Of a DNA stretch of 21,817 nucleotides, positions 8,132 to 15,736 are shown one piece after another. The stretch is from NCBI GenBank assembly GCA_041658465.1, contig JBBAAC010000013.1, positions 1 through 21,817 on the forward strand, written 5' to 3'. The position numbers were made by a program, and so were the translations under genes. Origin of the DNA: JAJZQH01 sp041658465. Lineage in GTDB: Bacteria; UBA10199; 2-02-FULL-44-16; JAAZCA01. The notes beneath the pieces were generated by a model that was not told where the DNA came from, made no database searches, and worked only from the letters and a program-made list of their open reading frames with translations. Within the stretch, counting starts at the first letter, position 1; each line of letters opens with the position of its first letter.

Positions 8132-8554
8132 ATGGGCAGCTGGGTATCCGTCACGGAGGGAGTCGATTCGAAGGCGATCCAGGATTTCGGGAGAGAGGTA
8201 TGCATAGAGGGCACGGTTACCGCGCATCCGATCGATTCAGATGGAGACGGCAGACCCGATCAGGTGATGGATATCAGGCCTTCGTTTACTGCCGACTCGT
8301 CGGCGCTCGATATCTGCATGCTCGGCAAGGACGAGGCCAGATGTTTCTTCGGCGAGCCACTGCCTGTTATGTTCAGGCAGACAAACGCCTGCGCCCCAGG
8401 CTCGCGCGATTGCGTGCCGGCCGTGACCCCGGCCGAACGGATATTCGTCGGCAATTTTATCCCTGGTGAAAGCGGCGAACAGATCGCGGTGGTCATGGCA
8501 GACGGGGCGGTACAGTTATTCAAGTGGGAACCTGGTCCGGCGCTGTATTCATAA
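8132..8554 (+). CDS. Small hypothetical protein with Asp-rich calcium-type loop and five cysteines
   Basis: The ATG at 8132 has GGAGG seven bases upstream and gives 140 residues. D35-S-D37-G-D39-G-R-P-D43 is a DxDxDG loop of the kind that binds calcium in EF-hand, dockerin or thrombospondin-type repeats. Cysteines at 24, 62, 71, 87 and 94 suggest disulphides. The C-terminal IFVGNFIPGESGEQIAVVMADGAVQLFKW resembles an FG-GAP/VCBS propeller blade. No Sec signal peptide is seen, odd for a disulphide and calcium-type protein. The frame extends back to a GTG at 8018 (Cys-containing, directly after a TAG), so it may be the surviving 3' part of a larger secreted gene. The start and the promoter motif upstream argue that it is expressed as is. 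Function unknown. Confidence 0.7.
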   Translation: MGSWVSVTEGVDSKAIQDFGREVCIEGTVTAHPIDSDGDGRPDQVMDIRPSFTADSSALDICMLGKDEARCFFGEPLPVMFRQTNACAPGSRDCVPAVTPAERIFVGNFIPGESGEQIAVVMADGAVQLFKWEPGPALYS

Positions 8555-8579
8555 ATCGCAAGGAAAGGCTGACAGTCAG

Positions 8580-8609
8580 CGCGCGGTCCGTTGCGGCCGC
8601 GCGTTTTTA
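8580..8609. terminator. Rho-independent terminator
   Basis: Stem CGCGCGG (8580-8586) and CCGCGCG (8597-8603) with a 10-base loop, followed by TTTTT. It serves the 8132 gene. Its T-tract overlaps the stop codon of the convergent uracil-DNA glycosylase gene. Confidence 0.85.
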
Positions 8610-9329
8610 TTTGTTGCTCAGCCTCTCCATCACCTTCTTCATATCTTCCCATACCGGCTTCTTCATATTCGCGTTTCGAAGAAGGAACGCCGGATGATAT
8701 GTCGGCATCACCTGGATGCCGCGCCACTCGGTGAATTTGCCTCGCAGCCGAGAGATCTTCTCGTCGGTGCCAAGCAGGTTCTGCATCGCTACGCTGCCTA
8801 AGCAGACGATGACCCTGGGCGCGATGATTTCGATCTGGCGATGGAGAAAGGGGATGCAGGCCGCAACCTCGTCCGGCTCGGGGTTGCGATTGTTGGGAGG
8901 ACGGGATTTCACGATATTCGCGATGTAGACGTCTTCGCGCCTGAGCCCCATCGCCTCGATGATCTTCGTCAACAACTGGCCTGCAGCGCCGACAAACGGT
9001 TCGCCCTGGAGGTCCTCCTCCTGACCCGGGCCTTCGCCCACGAACATGAGCCGCGCGTCCGGGTTTCCCACGCCGAAGACCAGATGCGTGCGGCCCTTGT
9101 GGAGCCCGCATCGTTTGCAATCGCCCATCTCCACCCGCAGTTCGGCCAAGGCCTTTGCCTTTTCCGCGGGCGAGAGCATCGAGGCGGGAGGCGGCACTGC
9201 GGAAGCTGTAGGCACCTCTTTCATGCCGAGCGTTGCGGCATGTTCGAGCAGGGCCCTTACGTCGGCCGCGACGTCCTTGACGCCCTCCGAATGCGTTTTT
9301 TTGTCCGTTTCATGCATACGCGATGACAC
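8607..9329 (-). CDS. Uracil-DNA glycosylase, family 4 (iron-sulfur type)
   Basis: This enzyme removes uracil from DNA, starting base-excision repair after cytosine deamination. The four cysteines of the 4Fe-4S cluster are all present at the expected spacing: C71 and C74 (CKRC), C158 and C176. The catalytic motif A is GEGPGQEED (98-106), the NRNPEPDE loop follows, and HPAFLL near 212 is the motif that closes on uracil. About 50 low-complexity residues precede the first cysteine. The longest start is a GTG at 9329; an ATG at 9317 is an alternative, and neither has a good ribosome binding site (TAGGA lies next to the GTG). It stands alone, divergent from the phospholipase-like gene with only a 34-base gap. 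Confidence 0.96.
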   Translation of the reverse strand: MSSRMHETDKKTHSEGVKDVAADVRALLEHAATLGMKEVPTASAVPPPASMLSPAEKAKALAELRVEMGDCKRCGLHKGRTHLVFGVGNPDARLMFVGEGPGQEEDLQGEPFVGAAGQLLTKIIEAMGLRREDVYIANIVKSRPPNNRNPEPDEVAACIPFLHRQIEIIAPRVIVCLGSVAMQNLLGTDEKISRLRGKFTEWRGIQVMPTYHPAFLLRNANMKKPVWEDMKKVMERLSNK

Positions 9330-9363
9330 TTCCTAATTTACCAGCAAGGCGCCGCGGACTATA

Positions 9364-10290
9364 ATGCCCGGCATGCTGCTTGTCCACGCAGGAATTGCTG
9401 CCTTGATCGTCCTGCTCCTCCCGGGAATTGCGCATGCGTGGGGTCCCGGCATGCACGTGGAGATCGCGCTTACCGCGCTCGGAAAGGCAGCTCTCGCGGC
9501 GCCGTTCATCGCTGAGCTGATGCGCCGCTTTCCGGACGCCTTCATCTACGGCTCGGCCAGCCCGGACATAATCGTCGGCAAGAAGTACGCTGGCTACCTG
9601 CATCACTGCCACAATTGGCGCATGGGGAAAAAGATACTTGCCGCCGCGCGTAGCGACCGGCAGCGCGCAGCAGCATGGGGCTATCTCATGCACCTCGCGG
9701 CCGACGTGGTCGCGCATAACTACTACATCCCCGTGAAGATCGTGCGCAGCTATGACGCGCGGGTCCTCGCGCACACGTACTGGGAGATGCGATTCGATCT
9801 CGGTGTGCGCGATGAGTCATGGGAGCGGCTCGACATGGTGACCGAGCTGGATATCGAGGAGTTCGACAAACTCCTCGAGCGCGTGCTGCGGCGCACCCTC
9901 TTCTCGTTTTCCACGAACAAGCGCATCTTCAACACGATCCTCATCCTGCAGAAGATGCGCGGGCTGCGCGCGAGCCTAAGGCTCTACGCCGCGCATTCGC
10001 GCTTCGGCATCGCGGAGGAAAACCGCCAGCATTATGTCGATCTAGCGACAGAGGCGGCGCTCGATTTTTTGAAGGATCCGGATTCCGCGCCGAGCCTTCA
10101 GATGGATCCCGCGGGGCTCGATCGCCTGGACTACGCGAAGAAGCTTCGAAAGAAGATGCGCAGCATGATGAGCCGGGGCGCCATGAGCAGAAAACAGGCG
10201 GAGACTCTCGTCGAGGTCGTGAAGGACAGTCTCGCGCTCGGCCTCTATCGCAGCGACATGAAGCTGCCTGCGGTAACCGACGTCGTTTAA
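9364..10290 (+). CDS. Secreted zinc-dependent phospholipase C-like protein
   Basis: The first 25 residues are a signal peptide ending AHA, so the mature protein would begin with W26. A free N-terminal Trp is a zinc ligand in bacterial zinc phospholipase C (PF00882). The remaining ligands fit: H31 (GPGMH), D68 (SASPD), H83 (HHCHNW), H110 and the LAADVVAH segment with H118. The second half (about 150-290) is helical and charged, ending in a basic KKLRKKMRS region. It probably acts on phospholipids or a similar phosphoester in the periplasm or outside the cell. At 308 residues it is slightly longer than the classical enzymes. It precedes the magnesium-type module by 83 bases but need not share its function. 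Confidence 0.88.
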   Translation: MPGMLLVHAGIAALIVLLLPGIAHAWGPGMHVEIALTALGKAALAAPFIAELMRRFPDAFIYGSASPDIIVGKKYAGYLHHCHNWRMGKKILAAARSDRQRAAAWGYLMHLAADVVAHNYYIPVKIVRSYDARVLAHTYWEMRFDLGVRDESWERLDMVTELDIEEFDKLLERVLRRTLFSFSTNKRIFNTILILQKMRGLRASLRLYAAHSRFGIAEENRQHYVDLATEAALDFLKDPDSAPSLQMDPAGLDRLDYAKKLRKKMRSMMSRGAMSRKQAETLVEVVKDSLALGLYRSDMKLPAVTDVV

Positions 10291-10373
10291 ACGGATTTTT
10301 TCTTGCATTATCGACGACCGGGAGTAGAAAGTTCGAAACCTATGGAGAGCCCGGAAGGCAGTACCAGCCATTT

Positions 10374-11654
10374 ATGTTCACATTCTTCACCGAGATCGTC
10401 AGGCGGGACGTGCTGGACCGCCATGGGCGGTGGGTCGGAAGGCCGTACGACTTCACGGCCCGGCTTGACGAGGTCTATCCGCGCATAACTTCGCTCGTCA
10501 TCGCAAAGGGTCTCCTCAAAAAGCGCTACTACGTAATACCCTGGAAGGACATACATCAGACCGGCTCCCAGTTTCATCTCAAGGTCCCGATAGAATCGCT
10601 GCAGTTCGTCGACAAATATCGCGCTCCCGATCTCGCCACGCTCAGGCGCAGCGTCCTCGATCAGCAGGTGGTCGATACCTTCAATCGCAAGCTCGTCCGC
10701 GTGAACGACCTGCACTTTCTCAGGGTTGATGACGACCTCAGGCTGGCACACGTAGACATCGGTTTTCGAGGACTGGTGCGACGGCTGGGATGGCAGCGGC
10801 TGGTCGACGGACTCGTGCACATCGTCAACCGCCACGCGCGCTACCTGAACGACGAGGGGCTCGTCTCCTGGAAATACGTCCAGCCTCTATCGATACAATC
10901 GACCACGGGGCAGATCCAGCTCACGGTCGATATGGAGAGACTTCGTCAGATCCCGCCATCCGACATATCGTCGATGCTCATGGAGATCGATCCATACCAG
11001 CGCGCCGCCCTCATACGAACGCTTGATGTGCAGAGCCAGGTGGACATCATCACGGAGCTGGAGCTGAAATGGCAGAAGGACATCATCGACGAGCTCGACC
11101 CTCAGACCATAGTGAAGCTCTTCGAGCGAATGCCGGCCGACGAGGCGACGGACCTTATCGCCACGCTCCCCAAGCGCGAGCAGGAGCGCATACTCGGGAT
11201 GCTTTCGCACAAGAAGGCGCGCGAGCTCGCGGAGCTCCTCACCCACGAGTCCGACTCCGCCGGCGGCCTTATGACCACAGAGTATATCTCGCTGCGCGGG
11301 AGCATGACCGTCGGCCAGGCGATAGATCACATACGTAGCGTGGAGATAAGCAAGGCCGAGACAATCCACACGGCGTTCGTGGTCGATGAGGCCGGCAAGC
11401 TCGTCGGATCGGTTTCATTCAGAAAACTCCTGCTTGAGTCGCTGGATGTCCGCATAGAGGACGTCATGCAGACGAAGCCGCCGTCCGTGAACGTCAAGGA
11501 GTCGGTCAGGGATGTGGCCTACGAGATGGACAAATACAACCTCTTCACGATACCCGCGGTGGATGACGACGGCGTCATCGAGGGGATCATCACGATCGAC
11601 GATGTCCTGCACCGCACTGTAGAGGAAGCCTGGGGAAAGCGCACCGGTCTGTAG
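10374..11654 (+). CDS. PRC-barrel / MgtE-N / CBS cytoplasmic protein (soluble MgtE-like sensor)
   Basis: Two PRC-barrel-like segments (about 12-75 and 80-140) come first. Then comes the helical superhelix of the MgtE N-domain (about 185-290; PADEATDLIATLPKREQERILGMLSHKKARELAELL and HESDSAGGLMT). A CBS pair follows (about 293-415), with VGSVSFRKLLL and EGIITIDDVLHRTVEEA. The MgtE transmembrane channel is absent. In MgtE, the N and CBS domains bind magnesium and gate the channel, so this is probably a free-standing magnesium sensor. The gene directly downstream encodes an NRAMP-related transporter that could be its partner. The product is 426 residues from the ATG at 10374. The frame extends upstream but has no better start; the GGAAGG about 15 bases before the ATG is a weak ribosome binding site. 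Confidence 0.88.
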   Translation: MFTFFTEIVRRDVLDRHGRWVGRPYDFTARLDEVYPRITSLVIAKGLLKKRYYVIPWKDIHQTGSQFHLKVPIESLQFVDKYRAPDLATLRRSVLDQQVVDTFNRKLVRVNDLHFLRVDDDLRLAHVDIGFRGLVRRLGWQRLVDGLVHIVNRHARYLNDEGLVSWKYVQPLSIQSTTGQIQLTVDMERLRQIPPSDISSMLMEIDPYQRAALIRTLDVQSQVDIITELELKWQKDIIDELDPQTIVKLFERMPADEATDLIATLPKREQERILGMLSHKKARELAELLTHESDSAGGLMTTEYISLRGSMTVGQAIDHIRSVEISKAETIHTAFVVDEAGKLVGSVSFRKLLLESLDVRIEDVMQTKPPSVNVKESVRDVAYEMDKYNLFTIPAVDDDGVIEGIITIDDVLHRTVEEAWGKRTGL

Positions 11655-11658
11655 GATT

Positions 11659-11767
11659 CCCTCCCCTTTGTAAGGGGGGGGCACTTGAACCCTCCCCCTT
11701 TGTAAGGGGGAGTTGGAGGGGGTAGATCTAGATCTACCTCCCCTTACCCCTCCTTACAAAGGAGGGG
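11659..11767. repeat. CTCCCCTTTGTAAGGGG-type palindromic repeat cluster
   Basis: Two direct copies of a CCTCCCC(C)TTTGTAAGGGG hairpin (11659-11680 and 11690-11712) precede a palindrome GGTAGATCTAGATCTACC (11721-11738). The inverted copy TTACAAAGGAGGGG ends at 11767. The last unit is an imperfect inverted repeat of about 79 bases around the BglII-like core. This is a known dispersed repeat type in bacterial genomes (from memory). It fills the gap between the MgtE-like and NRAMP-related genes, and its final GGAGGGG is the only ribosome-binding-like sequence ahead of the latter. Confidence 0.75.
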
Positions 11768-11770
11768 TAT

Positions 11771-13054
11771 TTGTTCGTGACTCGAATTATGGAACTCAGA
11801 TCGCTCACAACGAAGACCAAGCCAAGAGCCCCGCAGGGTCTATGGCGCAACATCGCGATCTTCTTTGCGGTGCTGGGCCCGGGCGTGATCACCGCCAACG
11901 TGGACAACGATGCCGGCGGCATTGCAACATACTCCATCGCTGGTGCGGAATTCGGCTACGAGTTTCTCTGGGCCGTGGTGCCGGTCATCTTTGCGCTTGT
12001 CGTTGTTCAGGAGATGGGTGCCCGCATGGGTGCCGTGACCGGAAAGGGGCTGGCAGACCTCATCCGCGAGAACTATGGCGCAAAAATAACATTCTACGCC
12101 ATGTTGGCGCTGCTCTTCACCAACATCGGCAACACTATGTCTGAGTTCTCGGGCATCGCAGCCAGCCTGGGCATACTCGGCATATCAAAGTATATCAGCG
12201 TGCCCATCGCAGCGCTGTTCGTCTGGCTGCTCGTGGTGAAGGGGACTTACAGGATCGTTGAGAAGGTGTTTCTGGTCGCGTGCCTCTTCTACGTTGCATA
12301 CGTGATCTCAGGCTTTCTTGCCGAGCCGGACTGGGGCGATGTGGCCACAGCGATGGCTGTGCCGACGTTCAGGTTCGATGCCCCATTTATCTATATGTTG
12401 ATCGGTGTGATCGGTACGACCATCGCTCCCTGGCAGCTCTTTTTCCTCCAGTCGTCGATAGTGGAAAAGGGCGTCGGCGTGGAGCATTATTCGCACGCGC
12501 GCTGGGATACTTTGGTCGGCTGCATAATGGCCGGCATCGTAGTCTTCTTTATAATAGTGGCGTGCGCGGCCACGATCTATCCGACCGGCGAACACATACA
12601 CGATGCGGCGGATGCTGCGCTGGCGCTGGCGCCACTGGCCGGCAAATACTGCTCGCTGCTCTTTGCGTTCGGTCTCTTCAATGCGTCGATCTTTGCGGCG
12701 TGTGTGCTGCCGCTCGCGGTCGCTTATTATGTGTGCGAGGGGCTGGGATTTGAGGCGGGCATCAACAAGAGCTTCTCTGAGGCGCCGCATTTCTACGGGC
12801 TCTTCACGGCGACGATCCTCATCGGCATGGGCGTAGTGCTCATTCCCGATTTTCCGCTCTTCAAGATGATGGTGCTCTCTCAGGTGATAAACGGTATCGT
12901 GCTGCCGTTCATCCTCGTCTTCATGGTGCTGCTCATCAACAAGAAGGAGTTGATGGGAGAGTTCACAAACGGCCGCTTGTGGAACGCGGTCTCCTGGTTC
13001 ACGGTCGTTGCCATGATTGTGCTCACGGCACTTATGACCGCCACAATTTTCTAG
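11771..13054 (+). CDS. NRAMP-related divalent metal transporter, possibly magnesium-type
   Basis: The 427-residue integral membrane protein has about 11 helices and the NRAMP fold. Helix 1 has GPGVITANVDNDAGGIAT, where the usual DPGN metal site reads D47-A-G-G. Helix 6 has IGTTIAPWQLFF, so the usual MPH reads A219-P-W. Asp47 is kept, but the Asn, Met and His that favour manganese and iron are gone. Loss of the helix-6 Met is a feature of NRAMP-related magnesium transporters (NRMT). Pairing with an MgtE-type sensor supports magnesium. The translated frame begins at a TTG at 11771 five bases after GGAGG. An ATG at 11789 is possible but has no ribosome binding site. It ends eight bases from the convergent 13063 gene. 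Confidence 0.93.
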   Translation: MFVTRIMELRSLTTKTKPRAPQGLWRNIAIFFAVLGPGVITANVDNDAGGIATYSIAGAEFGYEFLWAVVPVIFALVVVQEMGARMGAVTGKGLADLIRENYGAKITFYAMLALLFTNIGNTMSEFSGIAASLGILGISKYISVPIAALFVWLLVVKGTYRIVEKVFLVACLFYVAYVISGFLAEPDWGDVATAMAVPTFRFDAPFIYMLIGVIGTTIAPWQLFFLQSSIVEKGVGVEHYSHARWDTLVGCIMAGIVVFFIIVACAATIYPTGEHIHDAADAALALAPLAGKYCSLLFAFGLFNASIFAACVLPLAVAYYVCEGLGFEAGINKSFSEAPHFYGLFTATILIGMGVVLIPDFPLFKMMVLSQVINGIVLPFILVFMVLLINKKELMGEFTNGRLWNAVSWFTVVAMIVLTALMTATIF

Positions 13055-13062
13055 GGGACGTT

Positions 13063-13536
13063 CTACCTGGCGAGCGACTGGAGCGAGAGCCGGATGGCGG
13101 CGAGGCGCTCCCTGGGGGTCGTGGGCCTGCCGGCCACGCGCCCTGATCTCAGGATATCAGATGCCATACTCAGAAACCTTGATCGTTCCTGCTGATCCAT
13201 GCGCGCGAGGAGTATGCCGGCCCCGAAAAAGGCGATGGGCCAGGACTTGTTCAGGTCGGGCTTGATCATGCGTCCTACAGCTCCGGGCACCAGGCGGGCC
13301 AGGGCCAAAAGCGTCGCGTCACGATCTAAAAAGTTGAGGCGTGCTAGATTGAACCGAAAAGAGGGGATAGAAACAGGCTCGGCCGCTGCATCAACCGCTA
13401 CGTCCGCTGTTTCGGATTTTGCATCGGCTTCAAGTTCCCGATCCTGCGGCTCGATGCCGTCGAGGATGGATTGAGTCGGTCGCGCCGTCGGCACGTTTTC
13501 AATCGTGAAAGAGAAGATAGGTGCTACGCCGTGCAT
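13063..13536 (-). CDS. Hypothetical protein downstream of coaB
   Basis: A 157-residue product begins at the ATG at 13536 with AAGGAGA five bases upstream, 14 bases after the coaB stop, so it is probably the last gene of the coaC-coaB operon. Residues 1-60 are acidic and low in complexity. The second part (about 60-157) is helical and rich in Arg/Leu with an LNFLDRDATLLALARLVPGAVGRMI core. It has no signal peptide, membrane helix or motif that I recognise. Its acidic, disordered start resembles those of the 15794 and 18640 proteins in composition only. Confidence 0.72.
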   Translation of the reverse strand: MHGVAPIFSFTIENVPTARPTQSILDGIEPQDRELEADAKSETADVAVDAAAEPVSIPSFRFNLARLNFLDRDATLLALARLVPGAVGRMIKPDLNKSWPIAFFGAGILLARMDQQERSRFLSMASDILRSGRVAGRPTTPRERLAAIRLSLQSLAR

Positions 13537-13550
13537 TTGTGTCTCCTTGT

Positions 13551-14219
13551 TTAGCTCAGAATGTGTGAGAGTATCACGACGGCCAGGTCTTCCTTGGCGA
13601 GGCGCGGCAGCGCTATGCGGCGTCCGTCAGCGGCCAGCAGCATTGCGCGGCTCTGCCTCGCACCGATTGCGGCTGCGGAGTTCGCCACGATCCAGTCGCA
13701 GCGCTTGTGTTTGAGCTTTACGCGCGCGTTTCGCTCGAGATTGCCGGTCTCGAGCGCAAAGCCCACGAGTGTCTGACCGGGCTTCTTCGTTTTCCCGAGC
13801 TCTGCCAGGATATCGGGGTTCTCGACGAGGGCGATCGTGAGCCCCCTCTCCCTTGAGGGGAGAGGGATGGGGTGAGGGTGACCCTTCGAGCGCTTGATCT
13901 TCTGCTTTGACACGCGTCTTGGCCGCCAGTCTGCAACTGCCGCTGCCATAATTATGATGTCGGCCTTTGCTGCACGCCGCATCACCTCACGCCGCATCTC
14001 CCTCGCCGTGACCACATCAATGCGCCTTACGCGCGCAGGCGTATCAAGCGAAACAGGCCCTGCGACGAGCGTCACATCGCAGCCCAGCTCCCCCGCCGCC
14101 TTTGCGATCGCAAACCCCATCTGGCCGGATGAATCGTTGGATATGTAACGCACAGGGTCCAGATATTCGCGCGTAGGTCCTGCAGTGACGAGGACCTTTA
14201 TCTTTTTCTTTTTCTTCAC
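13551..14219 (-). CDS. coaB: CoaB: phosphopantothenate-cysteine ligase, with in-frame repeat insertion
   Basis: CoaB joins cysteine to 4'-phosphopantothenate in coenzyme A synthesis. The 222-residue protein has the nucleotide-binding start VTAGPTREYLDPVRYISNDSSGQMG, then MAAAVADWRP (about 91-100), NPDIL near 134 and FALET. CoaB is normally the second half of one CoaBC protein; here it is separate, starting at a GTG at 14219 behind GAGGG, 19 bases after the coaC stop. Residues 113-126 (GHPHPIPLPSRERG) are the translation of a short palindromic repeat placed between the lysine loop KQKIKRSK and LTIALVENPDIL, where homologs have a short turn. The insertion adds roughly a dozen residues near the active-site loop but keeps the frame. 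Confidence 0.95.
   Translation of the reverse strand: MKKKKKIKVLVTAGPTREYLDPVRYISNDSSGQMGFAIAKAAGELGCDVTLVAGPVSLDTPARVRRIDVVTAREMRREVMRRAAKADIIIMAAAVADWRPRRVSKQKIKRSKGHPHPIPLPSRERGLTIALVENPDILAELGKTKKPGQTLVGFALETGNLERNARVKLKHKRCDWIVANSAAAIGARQSRAMLLAADGRRIALPRLAKEDLAVVILSHILS
13842..13883. repeat. Short palindromic repeat inserted in coaB
   Basis: The core CCCTCTCCC (13844-13852) pairs with GGGAGAGGG (13858-13866); the whole 42-base unit is a multiple of three. Units of this kind, giving (T/H)PHPxPLPSRERG in proteins, recur across many bacterial genomes (from memory). Here the unit is translated in frame. Confidence 0.8.
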
Positions 14220-14238
14220 GCTGATCCCTCATCTCTGA

Positions 14239-14790
14239 TCACTTAATCGAGGACTCTATTGTTTTAACGATCACATCCAATTCTGGCAATCGGCCTTTGC
14301 CCTCGTACCCGCACGCCAGATCGCCGCTCTCCGGTTCCATGACGTGATAGCCAAACTTCTTGAGCCGTGCGACGTTTTCCTGAACGATCGAGTTCTCCCA
14401 CATGTGCACGTTCATCGACGGCGCGAACACCACCGGCGCGCGCGTGGCGCAGATCACGGTGAAAAGCAGCTCATCGCATATGCCGCACGCGACCTTTGCG
14501 ATCAGGTCCGCCGTGGCCGGCGCCACGATGACGGCCGAGGCGCGGTCCGCGAGCGATATGTGACCGATCTCCTTCTCCTGGATAAGGCTGAACATCTCCG
14601 TATGCACCGGATTGCCGGTGAGCGCCTGCAGCGTGAGAGGGGTTACAAACTCCGCGCCGGCCTTGGTGAGGATGCAGTGCACGTCAGCGCCGGCCTTGGT
14701 GAGCATGCGCGCCAGCTCGCAGCATTTATATGCCGCGATCCCGCCGCCGATGCCGAGGATGATGGATTTACTCTCAAGCGGTTTTTTCAT
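14239..14790 (-). CDS. coaC: CoaC: phosphopantothenoylcysteine decarboxylase (stand-alone)
   Basis: CoaC decarboxylates 4'-phosphopantothenoylcysteine with FMN. The 183-residue product begins at the ATG at 14790, six bases after GAGGG; a longer frame to 14859 has no signal. It shows GIGGGIAAYK at the N-terminus, the catalytic histidine in GHISLADRA, APATADLIAK, then APSMNVHMW (usual APAMN with Ser for Ala) and the ACGYEGKGRL substrate lid. Lengths of CoaC plus CoaB (183 + 222) equal a normal CoaBC. The split lies at the domain boundary with different frames and a separate ribosome binding site, which points to a true gene split rather than a frameshift. Confidence 0.96.
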   Translation of the reverse strand: MKKPLESKSIILGIGGGIAAYKCCELARMLTKAGADVHCILTKAGAEFVTPLTLQALTGNPVHTEMFSLIQEKEIGHISLADRASAVIVAPATADLIAKVACGICDELLFTVICATRAPVVFAPSMNVHMWENSIVQENVARLKKFGYHVMEPESGDLACGYEGKGRLPELDVIVKTIESSIK

Positions 14791-14882
14791 AAATGTCCCT
14801 CGCGTTTTCGCGCGGCACCATATGCGGCTTTTAGGCGCTGCGCAAGCCCCATAAGGCAATGCACAAGTCCTTGCTGCTTAGC

Positions 14883-15005
14883 GAGCGGAGCCCACAGGCC
14901 ATCATCTCGCAAGCCGACACCGAGTTTGGGTCAGCTTATAAGGCTAACGGTGAATCACTAGCTCTGCGGTCCCCATTGCTCGAAGCTGGCCTGTGGACTT
15001 CGCTC
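14883..15005 (-). ncRNA. Candidate structured RNA (or MITE) between coaC and the AMMECR1 gene
   Basis: No gene fits 14791-15165 (375 bases). Inside it, GAGCGGAGCCCACAGGCCA (14883-14901) and TGGCCTGTGGACTTCGCTC (14987-15005) form a 19-base stem with a single mismatch and a wobble. Within lies a nested hairpin: CACC (14918-14921) pairs GGTG (14949-14952), and GTCAGC (14930-14935) pairs GCTAAC (14943-14948). On the minus strand the inner stem has a G-U pair where the plus strand has a C-A mismatch, which favours minus-strand transcription toward coaC. A long closing stem around a loose middle and the string AGCCTTATAAGCTGAC recall 6S RNA. A leader or a small inverted-repeat element is equally possible. 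A CATAAT at 15011-15006 (minus) lies too close to the stem to be a convincing -10 box. Confidence 0.4.
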
Positions 15006-15165
15006 ATTATGCGCCAAAATAAGATCTGCAGTAAGCGGGGAATCCCGCGCACTTCATGGCACGTAGCCAGGCGACAGGCGCCGAAGCCGGCACTGATTAA
15101 TTGAGGAGGCTTAATTTTATTTGCGCTCGATAGGCAATTGTTGAATTATGCCACAGAGGCCCACA

Positions 15166-15720
15166 ATGCTCACTCCACAGCAACGCCAGACTCTCCTGAA
15201 ACTCGTGCGCGACACGATCGTGCAGTATCTGAAAGATGGAAGGCGGCCACCGCTGCCCGAGGCAAAGGGTGTATTCGGCGAGGTCTGCGGCGCATTCGTC
15301 ACGCTGCACAAGCACGGCGAGCTGCGCGGCTGCATAGGCAACATGGTCGGCCAGGGGCCGCTGGTGGAGACGATCCAGGAGATGGCCATTGCCGCTGCCA
15401 CAGAGGATCCTCGCTTTCACAGGGTGCGCCCCGACGAGATGAAGGATATCGACATCGAGATCTCTGTGCTCTCGCCGCTGCGGCGAATAAAAGACGTGAA
15501 CGAGATCGAGGTGGGCACCCACGGCATACTCATGCGCCGCGGCCTCTATCAGGGCGTCCTGCTCCCGCAGGTGGCCACGGAGTGGGGCTGGGATCGGGAG
15601 ACGTTCCTCACGCATACCTGCCTCAAGGCCGGGCTGCCCACAGAGGCCTGGAAGAATCCGGAGACCGTCATAGAGATCTTTTCAGCAGAGGTCTTCGGGG
15701 AAAAAGAACACGAAAAATAA
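15166..15720 (+). CDS. amrA: AMMECR1-domain protein (AmmeMemoRadiSam system protein A)
   Basis: The 184-residue product is an AMMECR1 domain: LRGCIGNM (the family signature), AIAAATEDPRFHRVRPDE, and VGTHGILMRRGLYQGVLLPQVATEWGWD with FLTHTCLKAGL near the end. In bacteria it is often coded with a MEMO protein and a radical SAM protein in a system of unsettled role; neither partner is adjacent here. The ATG at 15166 has GAGG six bases before it; the ATG at 15148 in the same frame has none. Transcription probably starts in the preceding AT-rich stretch. It ends 16 bases before the promoter motif of the next gene. Confidence 0.94.
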   Translation: MLTPQQRQTLLKLVRDTIVQYLKDGRRPPLPEAKGVFGEVCGAFVTLHKHGELRGCIGNMVGQGPLVETIQEMAIAAATEDPRFHRVRPDEMKDIDIEISVLSPLRRIKDVNEIEVGTHGILMRRGLYQGVLLPQVATEWGWDRETFLTHTCLKAGLPTEAWKNPETVIEIFSAEVFGEKEHEK

Positions 15721-15736
15721 CCCCGCCAGATTCTTA

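Noticed and set aside
9819..10373. 5' extension of the MgtE-like gene
   Set aside because: This part of the frame is the shadow of the phospholipase-like gene; recognisable protein begins at the ATG at 10374.
14219..14241. Frameshift splitting a coaBC gene
   Set aside because: Each half has its own ribosome binding site and stop at the domain boundary, which fits two real genes better than an error.
14859..15104. 81-codon open frame over the folded element
   Set aside because: It overlaps the stem-loop arms, has no ribosome binding site and gives an unremarkable peptide.
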